From: Sulfurovum sp.
GTDB lineage: Bacteria > Campylobacterota > Campylobacteria > Campylobacterales > Sulfurovaceae
Reading direction: 5' to 3'
Assembly (NCBI GenBank): GCA_015663065.1
Contig: DQSX01000117.1
Coordinates: forward strand, 1-13,110
DNA: 13,110 bases
Both the position numbers and the translations under genes were made by a program. Positions 1-6,704 of the stretch are shown piece after piece; the stretch's first letter is position 1; the number at the start of each line of letters is the position of its first letter. The notes beneath the pieces are model-generated. The model was not told the DNA's origin, made no database searches, and worked only from the letters and a program-made list of their open reading frames with translations.

Positions 1-972
1 CAACCTACTATGGCACTCATAAACCATATAGATGAAGATGACTATACGACAGAGTGGAAAAGGGCACTGGGGCACTACTTTAAGATCGTCAGAACTTATA
101 ATCCTATGAATGTATCTTTAAAACAACACCTGTCTATTTTGGAAAGTATGGCACAGCTTAAAGAGGAGTGGACTGACTCAGTGAAAAGTTCTATGGTTTT
201 TTTTGAACAGTACTATGATCAGATGATCGAGAGATCTGCTTCGTCCATTACAAAAGCAGTATACAAGTCTGTCTCTTTTGTGGAGACCCTTGGTTTTGAT
301 AATGAAGAGGCATCAAAAGAAGAGAAGAAGTCAGTAGAAGAGCGTTATAAAGAGAGTTTAAGAGCAGTTGAGAAAGCAGCACAGAAAAATATTGAAATGA
401 TCTGGAACCATGACCATCTTCAAAAGGATGAACCCTCACTTCTTCTTGAAGGAATGGATCTTTTTTCAGAAGAGACAGCTTCTGTTTTTGGTTTGACAAG
501 AAAAGAGTTACTCATTACTGCTGCAGCAAGCGGAGCAGCCACAGGTGCGGGGGTAGATCTGCTGTTTGCAGGGAGTACCCTTCTTTTAGGTGCCGGACTT
601 GGAGCAGTGATCGGTGGCGTGGGTGCTTTTTTTGCTTTTGACGAACTCTCAGAGGTGAAGGTTTTAGGACATACTTTGGGTAAACGCTATCTTGAAATGG
701 GACCTATGTCAAATCGAAACTTCCCCTATATTTTACTGGGACGCAGTATTTACCATACGACACAGATAGCGAAGCGTTCACATGCCCAGCGTGATATAGC
801 AGCATTAAAGATGAACAGTACGTTTAAAGAGCAGTGGCTTGATGAGGACTTGAGAAAGTCTTTAGAGAAGTATCATAAAATGTTCCGTTCTGGGAAAACC
901 TTGGATGTCGAGGTTTTGAATGAGTATCAAGCTTTGATAAAAGGTGTTTTGGAACAGTTGATCTTAGAGTAG
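1..972 (+). CDS. C-terminal part of a DUF3482-like protein (probable GTPase partner domain), 5' partial
   Basis: The reading frame is open to the first base. The first ATG (base 10) has no visible Shine-Dalgarno sequence, so the gene probably begins outside the window. The visible 320 residues are mostly charged helices (about 1-150). They are followed by a Gly/Ala-rich hydrophobic stretch (about residues 168-212) introduced by FGLTRKELL, then a short soluble tail. This layout, with the early segment around FNPMN/SLKQHLSILESMAQLKEEW, resembles the DUF3482 region that follows an Era/YihA-type GTPase domain in many proteobacteria. The Gly-rich part could insert into or lie on the membrane. No nucleotide-binding motif is visible, as expected if the G domain lies upstream. 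The gene converges on pgpA with only 4 bases between the stop codons. The family assignment is from memory and moderate; the cellular role is unknown. Confidence 0.6.
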   Translation, partial: QPTMALINHIDEDDYTTEWKRALGHYFKIVRTYNPMNVSLKQHLSILESMAQLKEEWTDSVKSSMVFFEQYYDQMIERSASSITKAVYKSVSFVETLGFDNEEASKEEKKSVEERYKESLRAVEKAAQKNIEMIWNHDHLQKDEPSLLLEGMDLFSEETASVFGLTRKELLITAAASGAATGAGVDLLFAGSTLLLGAGLGAVIGGVGAFFAFDELSEVKVLGHTLGKRYLEMGPMSNRNFPYILLGRSIYHTTQIAKRSHAQRDIAALKMNSTFKEQWLDEDLRKSLEKYHKMFRSGKTLDVEVLNEYQALIKGVLEQLILE

Positions 973-976
973 AGCG

Positions 977-1468
977 TTAAAACAACTTCCCTATTGCTAT
1001 TAAAAGCACAGAACTTAAAATACCGCCTGCAATACCTGCAAGTACATCATCCATCATTACCCCCATACCGCCTTTGACTTCTCTGTCTATCCAGCCTATG
1101 GTGGAAGGTTTCCAAATGTCGAAGAGACGGAAAGATGCAAAAGAGAAGATGATGGCCAGTATTTCTGCATAAGGGTAAGGCATGGTCACTGCTGTTGAAA
1201 CCGCGATCATCAAAGCCAGCCACATCCCTGCAGCTTCGTCTATGACAATATGCTGCTGATCATGTATGCCGGTGGACGTTTCATATTTGTTGATCTCGAA
1301 GACAGCGATGATGGTAATGGCAATGGTAAGCATGAACAGTGTCTCCATGCCAAAATAGTGCAATATCGCAACACCCACAGGCAGTGAAGCCAGAGTACCA
1401 ACCGTACCGGGTGCTTTAGGACTCAGTCCCGCACCGCCAAAGGTTAGAAATAGTTTTTGTAATGTCAT
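977..1468 (-). CDS. pgpA: Phosphatidylglycerophosphatase A
   Basis: This enzyme removes the phosphate from phosphatidylglycerophosphate to give phosphatidylglycerol, at the inner membrane. The 163-residue length is typical. The N-terminus carries the family signature GGAGLSPKAPGTVGTLAS (residues 11-28). The acidic motif HIVIDEAAG (73-81) and the DIWKP...DREVKGGMGVMMDDV region (117-142) supply the conserved Asp, Glu and Lys residues. Hydrophobic segments lie near 30-58, 82-112 and 142-162. It is the last gene of the operon. Its Shine-Dalgarno sequence AAGGAG overlaps the TAA stop of the preceding ATP-sulfurylase-like gene (start codon 9 bases after that stop), which suggests translational coupling. 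Identification is confident. Confidence 0.93.
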   Translation of the reverse strand: MTLQKLFLTFGGAGLSPKAPGTVGTLASLPVGVAILHYFGMETLFMLTIAITIIAVFEINKYETSTGIHDQQHIVIDEAAGMWLALMIAVSTAVTMPYPYAEILAIIFSFASFRLFDIWKPSTIGWIDREVKGGMGVMMDDVLAGIAGGILSSVLLIAIGKLF

Positions 1469-1477
1469 ACTGACTCC

Positions 1478-2668
1478 TTAGGTTAACGATGAGGTTTGGT
1501 AGAGCTCTATGAGTTTCAGATAAAACTGCTCTTCGCTTTGTTGTTCCAGCAGACCTGAACCCGGAATGAGAGAGTAGTGCATCTCCTGGAGATTTTCAAA
1601 CCTTTCAGGAAAAAGTGAAGATAAGATATTGGCTGAGACCTCTTTTCTTACCAGAATAGGAGGAGGGACAAGACCGCTTTGGATCAATTTCATAATAGAC
1701 TCTGAATGGTAATGTACATGGTGATGCTGCCCGTGGGGACAGGTTTGGGTACTGACCAGGGTGTTACATATGTCACAATAGACATACTCATCAACGGTTT
1801 TTATCTGGATATCGATGTTCTTACAGTGATCAAAAACAGAGCTCAAACGGTTTTTATCGTAATAGAGTCCGAGTCCACCATGATTTTTACCGATGACAAG
1901 CTGGTTACAGCCATAATTTTTAGCCAATATCGCATCCAGTATAAGTTCATTGTATCCTGCAAAAATATAGGTGTTTTCAAACGGCACAATGATCACTTTG
2001 CTTCTTGGTATGAAGTTGTCAATGAAAGTATTGAGTGCATCATAACGTATGTCATAGCGCAGTCCTTCAGAAGTAAAAGGTTTGCGTAGAAATATGACCA
2101 GGAGGTCAGAGTCAGAGATGGCTTGACGGATCATTCTCTCATGTGCACGGTTTAGAGGATTGGCTGCGATCATCATGGAGGAAATGATTTTTGCACCGGT
2201 TCTTGAGATCATGTTCTTAATACGGTTTATATTGTCTTCTATGATAGGATACTCTACCTTGTACGCACCGCATACTGCCAGTTCGCCTAGTCTCATAGTG
2301 GTGTTTTTTACACCGGGGTGATTGGTATCGGAGGTACCGTAAATGTTCTCCAGACGCTGCTTGGCATTGATGGGAAACACTTCATCAACGGTAAGTTCAC
2401 CTACTTTTTTACCCTCAGAGACCAGATCGATGATCTCCTCTTTTTTAAGGTTTTTAAGCACTTGAAGGTTCTGTTTGCCTTTTGGGGCAAGTACAAAGGC
2501 AAAAGGAAAAGGGACACCTTTGTAGTGTTTTGTTTCATCTACACGGACCGCCTCCTTATGGTTCATGAGTTTGTCAACGGGAGAGATGAGACCTGCCTGC
2601 ACCAATGCCAGTGTTGAGAGTGCTTCTGTGTCTATATAGAGTGATCTATTTCTTTTTAAAGAGTCCAT
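1478..2668 (-). CDS. sat: ATP sulfurylase-like protein with degenerate active site
   Basis: The 396-residue protein has the overall fold signature of prokaryotic sulfate adenylyltransferase (ATP + sulfate to APS + pyrophosphate). The family motif QTRNPLHRAHE appears as IAANPLNRAHE (residues 167-177), so the usual Gln, Arg and first His of the HxxH are replaced. The second motif GRDHAG appears as GKNHGG (260-265). The C-terminal zinc site typical of this family is intact (C298, C301, C310, H312) and is followed by an unusual His run (H315-H317, H319, H321). ATP sulfurylase activity is therefore doubtful, although a nucleotidyltransferase or regulatory role remains possible. The gene overlaps the end of cemR by 23 bases, has an AAGGAA ribosome site, and abuts pgpA. 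As I recall, C. jejuni Cj1609 holds the same position. Confidence 0.8.
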   Translation of the reverse strand: MDSLKRNRSLYIDTEALSTLALVQAGLISPVDKLMNHKEAVRVDETKHYKGVPFPFAFVLAPKGKQNLQVLKNLKKEEIIDLVSEGKKVGELTVDEVFPINAKQRLENIYGTSDTNHPGVKNTTMRLGELAVCGAYKVEYPIIEDNINRIKNMISRTGAKIISSMMIAANPLNRAHERMIRQAISDSDLLVIFLRKPFTSEGLRYDIRYDALNTFIDNFIPRSKVIIVPFENTYIFAGYNELILDAILAKNYGCNQLVIGKNHGGLGLYYDKNRLSSVFDHCKNIDIQIKTVDEYVYCDICNTLVSTQTCPHGQHHHVHYHSESIMKLIQSGLVPPPILVRKEVSANILSSLFPERFENLQEMHYSLIPGSGLLEQQSEEQFYLKLIELYQTSSLT

Positions 2669-3527
2669 ATTTTTTCCTTTTTTCCCATAAACTTTTTCTT
2701 GAAATACCTAATTTTTTAGAGAGTTCTGTATCCGGGAACTTATATTGAAAAGAGTTCACGATGAATTTGACGTAATCATCGATGGTGAGTATCTCATTCT
2801 GATCATAAAGCTTGGAGTCAGTATTGAGTGTAATGGTGTCAAAATCTGTCTCAAGTTCTGAAGTACTGCAGAGTATGAAATCATAATGTTTCAGTTTGTC
2901 AAGCAGGTACTCTTTGTCAGCTTTTTTCAATGTATGGATCTCGGTAATATAGAGCAGTGTATCTTCAGTGGTACTGAGCATCTTCTCTTTCCAGTTTTTT
3001 TCGCCAAGAGGTAAAAATGCCAAACGTTTATTGCATTTTTCTGTATATTCAAACACGATCTTATCGACCAGTCTTTGATAATTTGTTTCTATCACAAGTG
3101 GTGTTGAAAGTTTCGCCGTATTAAAGTCTGTCTCAATCTCCTGAAGAAGGTTTTCCATATACTCTTTGTAGAGCAGGGTTTTTTTCTTCAAGTCCTGATA
3201 CTCCTGATAGTGCTCGATCTTACGCATTAACTCTTCGATCATAAAAGGTTTCATAATGTAGTCTTTTGCCCCCAACTTGAGCGGCTCTCCTACGGTATCG
3301 TTATTGATGTAACTTACCATTAAAATAATGATCTTCTCTTTAAACTTTGTAATAAGAGGAGAGATGTTCTGTCCGGGTAGGTTGGTAGAGAGCAGATAAA
3401 CATCTCCGTTACTCTGCATGGCCTCTTTTATGGAAGAGAATATTTCCGTATCAAAGCCGTTTTCATTGAGTTTTGAAGCGATGCTTTGTGCTAAGTAGAG
3501 TTCATTTTCTACAATAATAATTTTCAT
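2646..3527 (-). CDS. cemR: Atypical orphan response regulator, HP1021/Cj1608 (CemR) family
   Basis: The 293-residue protein has a receiver-like domain (about 1-105), a middle region of unassigned fold (about 120-235) and a C-terminal Fis/NtrC-type helix-turn-helix (about 266-290, ELSKKLGISRKSLWEKRKKYG). The receiver lacks the normal phosphorylation chemistry: Ser47 (VYLLSTNLP) sits where the acceptor Asp should be, and the acidic pair is E7/E9. The Lys-Pro pair is kept (K93-P94, IMKPF). These are hallmarks of HP1021, Cj1608 and Arcobacter CemR. From published work, those proteins bind oriC and/or control energy-metabolism genes without phosphorylation, and HP1021 responds to redox state. Only two cysteines are present here (C165, C220), fewer than I recall for HP1021. 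The gene starts 8 bases after ispDF and overlaps the ATP-sulfurylase-like gene. No histidine kinase is nearby. Confidence 0.85.
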   Translation of the reverse strand: MKIIIVENELYLAQSIASKLNENGFDTEIFSSIKEAMQSNGDVYLLSTNLPGQNISPLITKFKEKIIILMVSYINNDTVGEPLKLGAKDYIMKPFMIEELMRKIEHYQEYQDLKKKTLLYKEYMENLLQEIETDFNTAKLSTPLVIETNYQRLVDKIVFEYTEKCNKRLAFLPLGEKNWKEKMLSTTEDTLLYITEIHTLKKADKEYLLDKLKHYDFILCSTSELETDFDTITLNTDSKLYDQNEILTIDDYVKFIVNSFQYKFPDTELSKKLGISRKSLWEKRKKYGLFKKK

Positions 3528-3535
3528 TTTTTATC

Positions 3536-4657
3536 CTAATTGTTTTTTAGTGCTTTGTATGTGATGTTAGCTACTGCATGTACAGTGACACCTTCTTTGC
3601 GCCCTATAAAGCCAAGCTTCTCTGCAGTGGTTGCTTTGATGTTGACAAAATTGGCTCTAATACCCAGTAAAGAGGAGAGCATTGCTTTCATTTGTGCCTT
3701 ATAGGGAAGCAGTTTTGGTGCTTCTGCCATGATGGTCAGGTCAACATTGCCGATAGTGTACCCAAAAGAGTGTATTCTTTTTACTGTATCTGCCAAAAGT
3801 ATTTTTGAGTCAGCACCTGCGTAAGCGTCTTCTGTGTCGGGGTAGAGTTCCCCAATGTCTCCCATACCTGCCGCACCCAAAAGGGCATCGATGAGTGCAT
3901 GGATGGCAACATCGCCGTCACTGTGTGCTTTAAACCCGTAGGTTACATCTATCTTGACACCGCAAAGATACATGGTTTTTCCTTCTTCAAAGGGATGGAT
4001 GTCTATGCCAAAGCCGGTCAGTGTTTTTGTTGAAGGGGGTTGGATGCAAGGCAGTTTGTGGAGGTCGTCCTGCGTGGTGAGTTTGTGTGCCAGTGCATCA
4101 CCTTCAACAAAGTGTACTTTTTCACCCAGTGAGGCTATGGCCGAAGAGTCGTCGGTAAAGAGTGTTTCTGTCTTTAAAGCTTTTTTTAGCAATTTGGTAA
4201 CAGAAAGTTGCGGCGTTTGAATGATCTTGACTTTCTCTCTGTCTATCGGTCTGTCGTCAAGGTACAGTGTGTCTGTTACAGAAAGTACAGGTACGATACA
4301 GCTGGCTTCTTCTTTCGCATCCAAAATACGTCGGATCATCTCTTCAGGGACACAGCATCTTGCAATATCGCTGACCATCACGTAGGTACTTTCTGCATAC
4401 TGCAGTGCATTTGACAAAGATTCCTGACGACTGTTACCACCCTGCACATAGGTATGGGATGCAAAGTTTTTCATGTGCAGGATATCTTCGGCTGATGATA
4501 CTATGATGATCTTTTCAAAGGTCGCAGCTTTTTCAAAACGCTCCGCTACCTGTAGCCACAAGGGTATATCAGCACTGTAGAGCCATTGCTTTTTCACGGT
4601 ACTTTTAAATCTCGAAGAGCTTCCCGCTCCAAGGAGAATAAGGGTTGTATTTGACAA
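3536..4657 (-). CDS. ispDF: Bifunctional IspD/IspF enzyme of the MEP isoprenoid pathway
   Basis: The protein joins 2-C-methyl-D-erythritol 4-phosphate cytidylyltransferase (IspD, about residues 1-205) to 2-C-methyl-D-erythritol 2,4-cyclodiphosphate synthase (IspF, about 214-373). IspD shows the CTP-binding loop LILLGAGSSSRF followed by KKQWL, and VSDIARC. IspF shows the metal ligands DIH (219-221) and H253, plus SDGDVAIHALIDALLGA and MGDIGELYPDTE. I placed the start at TTG 4657, not at the in-frame ATG 4729. AGGAG lies 5 bases before the TTG, the protein then begins LSNTTLILLGAG like other IspD proteins, and the ATG lies upstream of the predicted -10 box. The resulting 373 residues match the size of campylobacterial fusions. 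This is the first gene of the leftward operon. Confidence 0.92.
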   Translation of the reverse strand: MSNTTLILLGAGSSSRFKSTVKKQWLYSADIPLWLQVAERFEKAATFEKIIIVSSAEDILHMKNFASHTYVQGGNSRQESLSNALQYAESTYVMVSDIARCCVPEEMIRRILDAKEEASCIVPVLSVTDTLYLDDRPIDREKVKIIQTPQLSVTKLLKKALKTETLFTDDSSAIASLGEKVHFVEGDALAHKLTTQDDLHKLPCIQPPSTKTLTGFGIDIHPFEEGKTMYLCGVKIDVTYGFKAHSDGDVAIHALIDALLGAAGMGDIGELYPDTEDAYAGADSKILLADTVKRIHSFGYTIGNVDLTIMAEAPKLLPYKAQMKAMLSSLLGIRANFVNIKATTAEKLGFIGRKEGVTVHAVANITYKALKNN

Positions 4658-4688
4658 GGCAACTCCTATATGTTTCAAATAGTAACGG

Positions 4689-4694
4689 ATTATA
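4689..4694 (-). promoter_or_regulatory. Promoter -10 box of the ispDF-cemR-sat-pgpA operon
   Basis: A perfect TATAAT reads leftward 31 bases before the TTG start of ispDF. The expected -35 position reads GAGATA, which is no match, but campylobacterial sigma-70 promoters often lack a -35 consensus. Transcription would begin near 4682, leaving a leader of about 25 bases with the AGGAG ribosome site. Confidence 0.6.
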
Positions 4695-4758
4695 CCTCTC
4701 AAAAGCTTTAGTATCTCTTTGTGATGCACTATAGCAAAAAACTATGATTTTGTATTAA

Positions 4759-4777
4759 TAGGAGGTATTTACTCCTA
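4759..4777. repeat. Inverted repeat in the middle of the divergent ispDF/mrp intergenic region
   Basis: TAGGAG (4759-4764) and CTCCTA (4772-4777) form a perfect 6-bp inverted repeat around a 7-base AT-rich spacer. It lies close to the midpoint of the 209-base divergent region, about 90-100 bases from both start codons. It is a plausible operator, but no regulator can be assigned from sequence. Confidence 0.35.
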
Positions 4778-4866
4778 ATTAATGCAAAAAGCCTGTTTTT
4801 TCAATCTAATTTAAGATTTGAGTGGTATAACTCGTATATTAAATATTTTAACAATAGGACATACGC

Positions 4867-6051
4867 ATGACAGAAGAAAATGTATTAGAAGCATTAAAAA
4901 ATGTTACCTATCCGGGATTTACGAAAGATATCGTAACATTTGGATTTGTGAAAGATGTACTGGTTAACGGTACTACTGTAGGATTGACCATAGATATTAC
5001 ATCATCTGCAGATGAAGTAAAAGCACAACTGAGAGATGAGGCGACAAAAGAGCTTCAAAAACTCGGTTTTGACAACATCAACATTAACGTGAAAGCACCT
5101 CAGGCACCCAAGCAGATGTCAAACTCTGTCTCGGGTAAAAACATTGCACCACATGTGAAGAACTTTGTAATGGTCTCTTCAGGTAAAGGTGGGGTTGGTA
5201 AATCAACCACTTCAGTGAACCTGGCAGTCGCTATGGCAATGCAGGGGAAAAAAGTAGGTCTGCTTGATGCTGACATCTATGGACCAAACATCCCTCGTAT
5301 GATGGGTGTCGAAGACCAAAAACCTGAAATTCAGGGAAATAAAGTTCAACCGCTTAAAGCCTATGGTGTAGAGATCATGTCTATGGGTTCACTAATGGAG
5401 CCGGGACAGTCTCTCATCTGGAGAGGCTCTATGATCATGAAAGCGATCGAGCAGTTCCTGAGAGATATTCTCTGGTCTGAACTGGATGTATTGGTTATCG
5501 ATATGCCTCCGGGAACAGGTGATGCACAGTTGACACTGGCTCAGTCTGTACCGGTAACAGCGGGTATTACAGTTACTACACCACAAGAGGTATCATTGGA
5601 TGACTCCAGACGTTCTTTGGATATGTTCCAGAAACTTCACATTCCAACAGCAGGGATCATTGAAAATATGTCAGGATTCATCTGTCCTGAGTGTGATGCA
5701 GAATCAGATATCTTTGGTATGGGAACAACAGAACCTGTAGCAAAAGAGTACGATACACATGTCATTGCACGTATACCGATAGAACCTGCCATCAGAGTAG
5801 GTGGAGATACAGGTATGCCTGTGACTTACCACAAAGCAGATTCTGAAACAGCCAAACGTTACCAGGCAGCGGCTACTGATCTTCTGGCATTTATTGACAA
5901 GGTCAATGCAGAAGGCGGGGCAGACAACTCAGCGGTACAGCCGACGACACCTCCAGGTGTATCAGCATGCAGTACCGGTGCGGGTGCAGCTTCAGCCCCG
6001 GCAGAAAAAGAAGTAACAAACAAAAACCATGAAGGTTGCGGTTGTCACTAA
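4867..6051 (+). CDS. mrp: Mrp/ApbC-type Fe-S cluster carrier ATPase
   Basis: This 394-residue cytosolic P-loop ATPase is expected to carry Fe-S clusters to apo-proteins. The N-terminal part (about 1-78) is a MIP18/DUF59-like domain. It is followed by the ATPase domain with the deviant Walker A GKGGVGKS (residues 106-113), the switch region GLLDADIYGPNIPRM and the Walker B region VLVIDMPPGTGDAQ. The CPEC motif (C273, C276) is the conserved cluster-bridging cysteine pair of the family. A low-complexity Ala/Pro/Gly linker leads to an unusual Cys-containing tail (C368, C391, C393, H394). AGGAC precedes the ATG. It is transcribed divergently from ispDF, as in C. jejuni as I recall. Confidence 0.93.
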   Translation: MTEENVLEALKNVTYPGFTKDIVTFGFVKDVLVNGTTVGLTIDITSSADEVKAQLRDEATKELQKLGFDNININVKAPQAPKQMSNSVSGKNIAPHVKNFVMVSSGKGGVGKSTTSVNLAVAMAMQGKKVGLLDADIYGPNIPRMMGVEDQKPEIQGNKVQPLKAYGVEIMSMGSLMEPGQSLIWRGSMIMKAIEQFLRDILWSELDVLVIDMPPGTGDAQLTLAQSVPVTAGITVTTPQEVSLDDSRRSLDMFQKLHIPTAGIIENMSGFICPECDAESDIFGMGTTEPVAKEYDTHVIARIPIEPAIRVGGDTGMPVTYHKADSETAKRYQAAATDLLAFIDKVNAEGGADNSAVQPTTPPGVSACSTGAGAASAPAEKEVTNKNHEGCGCH

Positions 6052-6075
6052 AACATAGCTCTCTACCTAGAGACT

Positions 6076-6100
6076 AAGAGTATGCAAACAGCATACTCTT
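6076..6100 (+). terminator. Hairpin downstream of mrp
   Basis: A perfect 10-bp stem (AAGAGTATGC / GCATACTCTT) with a 5-base loop lies 24 bases after the mrp stop. The T-run that would make it a classic Rho-independent terminator is missing (TGCTTCGCG follows), so it may be a terminator or an RNA-stabilising 3' end. Confidence 0.5.
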
Positions 6101-6162
6101 TGCTTCGCGACACTTACTTTAAACTGAAAAACTTACAAAATTCCGTTTTAAATTTTTTATGA

Positions 6163-6168
6163 TAAAAT
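6163..6168 (+). promoter_or_regulatory. Possible -10 box for the metal-uptake cassette
   Basis: TAAAAT in the context TTTATGATAAAATT lies 26 bases before the ATG of the first cassette gene and follows a T-rich stretch. AT-rich DNA gives many such matches, so confidence is low. Confidence 0.3.
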
Positions 6169-6193
6169 TAAAAAAAAATAGAAGATTGCTACG

Positions 6194-6550
6194 ATGTCAA
6201 ATAGAAAAAAACTGTTAAATTCTTTATTTATACTTCTATTTTTATTTATATACCAAACTTCTACACTGCACTCTAAAAAGCACTTCATTGATGAATTATC
6301 TGAGTGTCATATCTGTCAAACATCCAATGATCTTAGCAGTGCTCAGCATGAAAGAATTTCCTTTCCTGTACAGGAGACTATTGCCGTTGAGGTAAATGAG
6401 GTTAAAGAAAAGAAGATAACCAAGTCCTCTTATGACCTTAGACAAACCATTCAGCGACAGGCCGTTGACTACGAGGGGAGGTCACTGTTCACTGTTCGTG
6501 CTTTGCCCCCTGGATACTACGCTACTGCGCCTCCATACATTTTTTCATAA
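6194..6550 (+). CDS. Small exported or membrane-anchored Cys/His protein, unknown function
   Basis: The 118-residue protein begins with a basic tip and a strong hydrophobic segment (about residues 6-24), consistent with a signal peptide or anchor. The exported part has H30, the motif DELSECHICQ (C38, H39, C41) and H52. A charged stretch follows, then a C-terminus reading RALPPGYYATAPP. A hydrophobic N-terminus, a central Cys pair and an R-x-PP-like tail recall the layout of DUF2946 proteins, which often neighbour metal-related TonB receptors. That comparison is from memory and weak. The Cys/His cluster and the gene's place ahead of a His-rich lipoprotein and a ZnuD-like receptor suggest periplasmic metal handling, which is inference. 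The ribosome site is poor (no clear AGGAG). Confidence 0.6.
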   Translation: MSNRKKLLNSLFILLFLFIYQTSTLHSKKHFIDELSECHICQTSNDLSSAQHERISFPVQETIAVEVNEVKEKKITKSSYDLRQTIQRQAVDYEGRSLFTVRALPPGYYATAPPYIFS

Positions 6551-6579
6551 CCAAAAATAACCAGAAAAATTAATTTTAG

Positions 6580-6613
6580 TATGCATATTTGCTTGCATTT
6601 AAATGCCTATGCA
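6580..6613. repeat. Nested palindrome cluster upstream of the lipoprotein gene
   Basis: Three symmetric elements are packed into 34 bases: TATGCATA (6580-6587), GCATTTAAATGC (6595-6606, perfect 12-base palindrome) and TATGCA (6608-6613), the inverse of TGCATA at 6582. It lies 92-125 bases before the lipoprotein start and ahead of its candidate -10 box. This is a plausible operator cluster; the regulator is unknown. Confidence 0.35.
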
Positions 6614-6670
6614 GGAAGAGATATATAGATACACTCCTGTATATAGTACTTTAATTCCGAGCAAGAATCA

Positions 6671-6676
6671 TATAAT
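6671..6676 (+). promoter_or_regulatory. Promoter -10 box for the lipoprotein-receptor pair
   Basis: A perfect TATAAT lies 29 bases before ATG 6705 and would start transcription near 6683. It separates expression of the lipoprotein and receptor from the upstream small protein, or adds to read-through. No good -35 is seen. Confidence 0.5.
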
Positions 6677-6704
6677 CTATAAGCATAAAAAAGAAGGAAC
6701 AAGT

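Noticed and set aside
1706..2089. 127-codon rightward ORF opposite the ATP-sulfurylase-like gene
   Set aside because: No ribosome site or recognisable motif, and it lies wholly inside a well-supported gene on the other strand.
6603..6704. N-terminal extension of the His-rich lipoprotein from ATG 6603
   Set aside because: It would bury the signal peptide and lipobox 34 residues inside the protein, and it lies upstream of the TATAAT box at 6671.
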